Under the pieces are notes generated by a model, which did not search any database, was not told where the DNA came from, and saw nothing but the letters and a program-made list of their open reading frames with translations. The position numbers were made by a program, and so were the translations under genes. From Microcaldota archaeon (GTDB lineage: Archaea; Micrarchaeota; Micrarchaeia; Micrarchaeales; Micrarchaeaceae), in the NCBI GenBank assembly GCA_021806095.1, contig JAJZYD010000006.1, positions 1-38,873 of the forward strand: DNA of 38,873 bases. The letters are read 5' to 3'. This document shows positions 35,528-38,873 of this stretch, piece by piece. Each line of letters begins with the position of its first letter. The stretch's first letter is position 1.

Positions 35528-35541
35528 TTACTATTTAGTAA
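35528..35541 (-). promoter_or_regulatory. Perfect dyad operator at chaperone operon start
   Basis: TTACTA-AA-TAGTAA on the minus strand is a perfect 6-bp inverted repeat with a two-base spacer. It lies between box A and the ATG, over the predicted transcription start (about 35527). Protein bound there would block initiation. I see no second copy in the window. Confidence 0.55.
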
Positions 35542-35547
35542 CAAAAC

Positions 35548-35560
35548 ATTTAAATATTTT
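35548..35560 (-). promoter_or_regulatory. Box A of the regulator-grpE-dnaK-dnaJ operon
   Basis: AAATATTTAAATG on the minus strand is a plausible box A. Its centre is about 26 bp before position 35527, which would put the ATG at 35523 within a few bases of the RNA 5' end. Confidence 0.5.
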
Positions 35561-35792
35561 TCGTTATTTAGCATTAATTATTGAAATATCAAAAAAAACT
35601 TGACATTTTTAAAATAATAAAATATGATAAAGAAAATAAAGATAAAATGTGTTTAAGTAAACTTAATAAAAATAATATAAATATAGTGAATAAAAAATAT
35701 TATATTATTAATGGTAACGGAATAAAAAAGACAAAAATAATCAAATTATTAATTAATATTTTTTATATTCTCCAATTATGGTCTTCTTATTT

Positions 35793-37541
35793 TTAATTTA
35801 TAAAGTTGGTAGTTTTTCTCTCATTTATTTCTTGCTTTAACAAATTAATAAACTCCTCAATATTTATATTATTTTTTTGTTTACCAAACATTGTTCTTAC
35901 TGAAATTGTTTTTGCTACTGCTTCTTTTTTACCTATTATAATCATATATGGAATAGATTGCAATTGCGCATCTCTAATTTTATATTCAAGAGTTTTATCA
36001 CTTATATCAAGTTCTACTCTTACAATACCTTCTGCTCCAATTTGTTTATAAAGACTATTTGCATAATCATTTACTTGATCTGATATTGCTATAATCCTTA
36101 CTTGAATTGGTGACAACCATGTTGGAAACTTCCCTTTATAGTGTTCTATTAGTATTCCAATAAATCTTTCAAATGAACCATAAATTGCTCTGTGTACTAT
36201 TACTGGAGTATATTCTTCACCATCACTTCCTGTATAAGTAATATTAAATCTTTGTGGAAGTTGATAGTCAAGTTGTATTGTTCCACACTGCCACATTCTA
36301 TCCATAGAGTCTTTAATATCAAAATCAATTTTTGGTCCATAAAATGCTCCTTCCTTTTCTTTTATTTCATATTTGAGATTATTTGCTTCAAGTGCATTTT
36401 TTAATGCATCTATTGCATCATTCCATAGCTTCTCATCTCCTAAATGACTATCTGGCATTGTTGAAAGCTTTACTTTATATTCAAATTTAAATTGTTCATA
36501 AACTTCCTTAAAAAGCTTTAATAAAGAAGTTATTTCTTTTATAACATTTTCAGCAGCTAAAAATATATGTGCGTCATCTTGTGTTAATTCCTGAACTCTA
36601 AATAAACCACTTAGGGAACCACTTACCTCTTTTCTATATAATTTATCAAAAATTGAAAATCTAACAGGTAAATCTCTATAACTCCATTTTCTTGATTTGT
36701 ATATTAATATTGTTGATGGACAGTTCATTGGTTTTATACCCAATTCCTCTTTATCTTCTTTTATTACAAACATATTATCTTTATAATGATCAATATGACC
36801 ACTAACATGCCACAATGCAATATTGGCAATAATTGGTGTTGATATTTCTTTATAACCATATTCTTTTAATTTTCCTTGCATAAAACGCTTAAGTTCATTG
36901 AATATAATCCAGCCATTAGGATGCCAGTATACCATCGCAGGTGAAACTCCTTGAAAACTAAATAAATCAAGTCGTTCTCCAATTATTCTATGATCTGCAT
37001 CTGGTAGTCCTACAAATTCACTTTTTCTTACAATTGATAAATCTATACGCCTCTCCTTTTCTAATTTTTTCTTTATTTCTGTTATATTTGCAACTCTTTT
37101 TGTTTCACCAATCTCTTCTCCATTTTCATTATAATTTTTTAGTGTTTCAGCAAGCGGATGTCCTTTTATATCAATCTTCAATGATTTATTCCAGCCAAAT
37201 GGTGCATTTATTATGTTAAAATTTGATTTTTTTGCTTCATTGAATAAATAATGCATAAGCTTCATTGCTCTATCTGGATTTTCTAAATTATTGCTTAAAT
37301 GTGCAAAAGGATATAATACTATATTTTTTCTCCCAATATTCATTGCTGACTCAAGAGCATTCTTTATTGCAAGACTACCTAATTTTTCTGTATCCTCTTT
37401 TTCAATACTTATCAGCAACACAAGTGCTTCTTTAATTATTTGTTTTTCTTTTTCTGAATCTGTAATTCTTTCATAAGTGTTAAGTTCTGGTGCAATAGGT
37501 TGAAACTCTATACTATTTACATCTAGTTGTAATACTTTCAT
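35793..37541 (-). CDS. thrS: Threonyl-tRNA synthetase, archaeal type
   Basis: A 582-residue class IIa synthetase with the archaeal N-terminal editing domain related to D-aminoacyl-tRNA deacylase (residues 1-150: VLYPFAHLS, NAPFGWNKS, KGHPLAE). This domain removes Ser from tRNA-Thr. In the catalytic core, zinc ligands are Cys in PMNCPST, His in QDDAHIF and His in VIVHRAIYGS. Motif 2 is YRKEVSGSLSGLFRVQELTQ. An anticodon domain of HGTP type closes the protein. TGTG lies five bases before the ATG. It is divergent from cysS across 121 bp. Confidence 0.96.
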   Translation of the reverse strand: MKVLQLDVNSIEFQPIAPELNTYERITDSEKEKQIIKEALVLLISIEKEDTEKLGSLAIKNALESAMNIGRKNIVLYPFAHLSNNLENPDRAMKLMHYLFNEAKKSNFNIINAPFGWNKSLKIDIKGHPLAETLKNYNENGEEIGETKRVANITEIKKKLEKERRIDLSIVRKSEFVGLPDADHRIIGERLDLFSFQGVSPAMVYWHPNGWIIFNELKRFMQGKLKEYGYKEISTPIIANIALWHVSGHIDHYKDNMFVIKEDKEELGIKPMNCPSTILIYKSRKWSYRDLPVRFSIFDKLYRKEVSGSLSGLFRVQELTQDDAHIFLAAENVIKEITSLLKLFKEVYEQFKFEYKVKLSTMPDSHLGDEKLWNDAIDALKNALEANNLKYEIKEKEGAFYGPKIDFDIKDSMDRMWQCGTIQLDYQLPQRFNITYTGSDGEEYTPVIVHRAIYGSFERFIGILIEHYKGKFPTWLSPIQVRIIAISDQVNDYANSLYKQIGAEGIVRVELDISDKTLEYKIRDAQLQSIPYMIIIGKKEAVAKTISVRTMFGKQKNNINIEEFINLLKQEINERKTTNFIN

Positions 37542-37662
37542 ATAATCACATTATGTATATTCTTATTTATTATACCTTTTAGTAACTAATTATAAATAAT
37601 AAAAATATATAAGTATAATAAATATATAAATATAAGCATTCTATTGATTTAAACGTGATTTT

Positions 37663-38873
37663 GTGATATTATTTAATACATTAGATAATAAAAAAGAATT
37701 ATTTAGACCTATTCATGATAAGAATGTTAACATATATACTTGTGGCCCTACTGCATATTATTATGCACATATAGGTAACATGAAGGCTTATATTGATGAA
37801 GATTTGTTAAAGCGAACTTTACTTTATAATGGCTATAAAATAAAACACGTAATGAATATTACAGATGTAGGTCATTTAAAAAGTGATCAGAACACTGGAG
37901 AAGATAAAGTTAGAGCAGAAGCTGAAGCAGAACATAAGTCAATGAAAGAACTTGTTAAATTTTATTCTGATTTATTTTTTCTTGATATTAAAAAACTAAA
38001 TATAATAATGCCAGATATAATTGAAAATGCATCTAGTGTAATTGAAGATATACTTAAATTAATTAACATACTTGATGAAAAAGGTTATCTATATAAAACA
38101 AAAGATGGTGTATATTTTGATACTTCAAAATTTAAAGATTATGGTATGCTTTTAGGTATGACTTTTGATCAGCTTAACAAACAACTTAAGGCAGGTGCTA
38201 GAGTTGAGCGATCATCAGAACTTAGAAATATAACAGATTTTGCAGTATGGAGATTTGCTTCCAAAGAAGAAAAAGAAATGGTATGGGACTCAAAATTTGG
38301 AAGAGGATTTCCTGGCTGGCATATAGAATGCAGTACAATAAGCATGAAAAATCTTGGTGAGCATTTTGATATTCATTGTGGTGGCATAGATCATATTCCA
38401 ATACATCATACAAATGAAATTGCACAATCGGAAGCGGCCACAGGCAAAAAGTTTGTCAATTATTGGTTTCATATTGGATTCTTAACTGTTAATGGCAATA
38501 AAATGGCAAAATCATTAAAAAATATTTATACACTTGCAGATCTTGAAAAAAAAGGTTATCCTGTTTTGGCTTATAGATTCTTTATAATATCTGGAAATTA
38601 CCGCGAAGAGATGAACTTCACTTTTGAAGCACTTAACAATGCAAAAAATACTTTAGAGAATATATATCTTTTTATAAATAAGCTTTCAACATTTAATAAT
38701 TTTAATACAAATAATGATTCAAAAGAATTTTTAGAAAATATAAAAAAATTAAAAAATGAGTTTTTTGATTATGTAAATAACAATCTTGACATGCCAAATG
38801 CACTTTCTGCAATGTTTAAGCTTATTAAAGAAGTTAACACTAGAAAGGCAGAAGGCAAGCTCAATACTAATGA
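37663..38873 (+). CDS. cysS: Cysteinyl-tRNA synthetase, partial (cut by window edge)
   Basis: The first 403 codons of a class I CysRS, which has no stop before the right edge; full-length enzymes have about 460-480 residues. The start is GTG, with CGTG five bases upstream, so an ATG-only gene finder would miss it. Zinc ligands and motifs are present: Cys in IYTCGPTAYYYAHIGN (HIGH variant HIGN), Cys in WHIECST, and HCGGIDHIPIHHTNEIAQSE. The KMSKS loop is KMAKS (GNKMAKSLKN). The protein seems intact up to the edge. It charges tRNA-Cys directly, so the indirect SepRS route is not needed for this tRNA. Confidence 0.95.
   Translation, partial: MILFNTLDNKKELFRPIHDKNVNIYTCGPTAYYYAHIGNMKAYIDEDLLKRTLLYNGYKIKHVMNITDVGHLKSDQNTGEDKVRAEAEAEHKSMKELVKFYSDLFFLDIKKLNIIMPDIIENASSVIEDILKLINILDEKGYLYKTKDGVYFDTSKFKDYGMLLGMTFDQLNKQLKAGARVERSSELRNITDFAVWRFASKEEKEMVWDSKFGRGFPGWHIECSTISMKNLGEHFDIHCGGIDHIPIHHTNEIAQSEAATGKKFVNYWFHIGFLTVNGNKMAKSLKNIYTLADLEKKGYPVLAYRFFIISGNYREEMNFTFEALNNAKNTLENIYLFINKLSTFNNFNTNNDSKEFLENIKKLKNEFFDYVNNNLDMPNALSAMFKLIKEVNTRKAEGKLNTN

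Noticed and set aside
35651-35662. Inverted repeat GTTTA-AG-TAAAC
   Set aside because: A five-base A/T-rich arm is common by chance here, and it is not positioned at a promoter.
35581-35796. TTG-started frame of 71 codons in the gap between the regulator and thrS
   Set aside because: It is Lys/Asn/Ile-rich as expected from AT-rich random sequence, has no GGTG site and overlaps the thrS 3' end. A real small gene cannot be fully excluded.
1-38873. CRISPR arrays, rRNA, 7S RNA, RNase P RNA, integrase or prophage genes
   Set aside because: I looked for regular repeats with spacers, GC-rich conserved RNA blocks and phage or integrase motifs, and found none.

Overview
The window is very AT-rich archaeal chromosomal DNA. 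The archaeal assignment rests on several visible genes: a TFB transcription factor, aIF2-gamma, ribosomal protein eS6, DnaG-type primase, Alba, the termination nuclease FttA (KH plus beta-CASP), a Cdc48 ATPase, a proteasome beta subunit, Hjc, a Hef-type helicase, SecF-SecD, archaeal-type ThrRS and AspRS, a class III prepilin and an intron-containing tRNA-Phe. The gene set, short intergenic gaps, low G+C and several reduced proteins (a stand-alone NFACT-R protein, a Hef without nuclease) suggest a small-genome archaeon of the DPANN/ARMAN kind. That placement is inference; the window contains no rRNA.

Layout. 6-4498 (mostly minus strand): YchF-type GTPase, amino-acid permease, tRNA-Leu(CAG), a small unknown protein, a GC-richer patch that can fold as a pseudoknot, an NFACT-R protein and SecE. 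4702-12402: thiI convergent with rio1, then a plus-strand run of dnaG, an unknown basic protein, alba, aspS and a DHH phosphoesterase. 12469-16990 (minus): eS6-aIF2-gamma, Cdc48, and a 43-residue acidic microprotein with a strong ribosome-binding site. 17254-18889 (plus): a four-CBS protein with a hibernation-factor-like C-terminus, tightly coupled to a type IV pilin-like protein. 18934-25535 (minus): NMD3-like protein, a pair of perfect hairpins that look like a minimal IS200/IS605 derivative, SecF-SecD, a small membrane protein, Hjc and Hef. 25821-31361 (plus): tRNA-Phe with intron, TFB plus a coupled membrane protein, a TRAM protein, proteasome beta and FttA. 31409-37541 (minus): a winged-helix regulator-GrpE-DnaK-DnaJ chaperone operon and ThrRS. 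37663 to the right edge (plus): a CysRS cut by the window.

How it fits together. This is a core information-processing and protein-quality-control region. The Cdc48 C-terminus (Met-Tyr-Arg) fits a proteasome-docking HbYX tail, and the proteasome beta gene lies in the same window. Most genes carry a GGTG or xGTG ribosome-binding site five or six bases before ATG, GTG or TTG. I used this rule to correct many start codons.

The most interesting signals are regulatory. A homologous 56-76 bp element sits upstream of both cdc48 and tfb, at the same 18-nt distance from box A. A perfect dyad, TTACTA-AA-TAGTAA, overlaps the predicted start of the chaperone operon, whose first gene is a winged-helix protein. 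I found no CRISPR array, no complete insertion sequence with a transposase, and no prophage.
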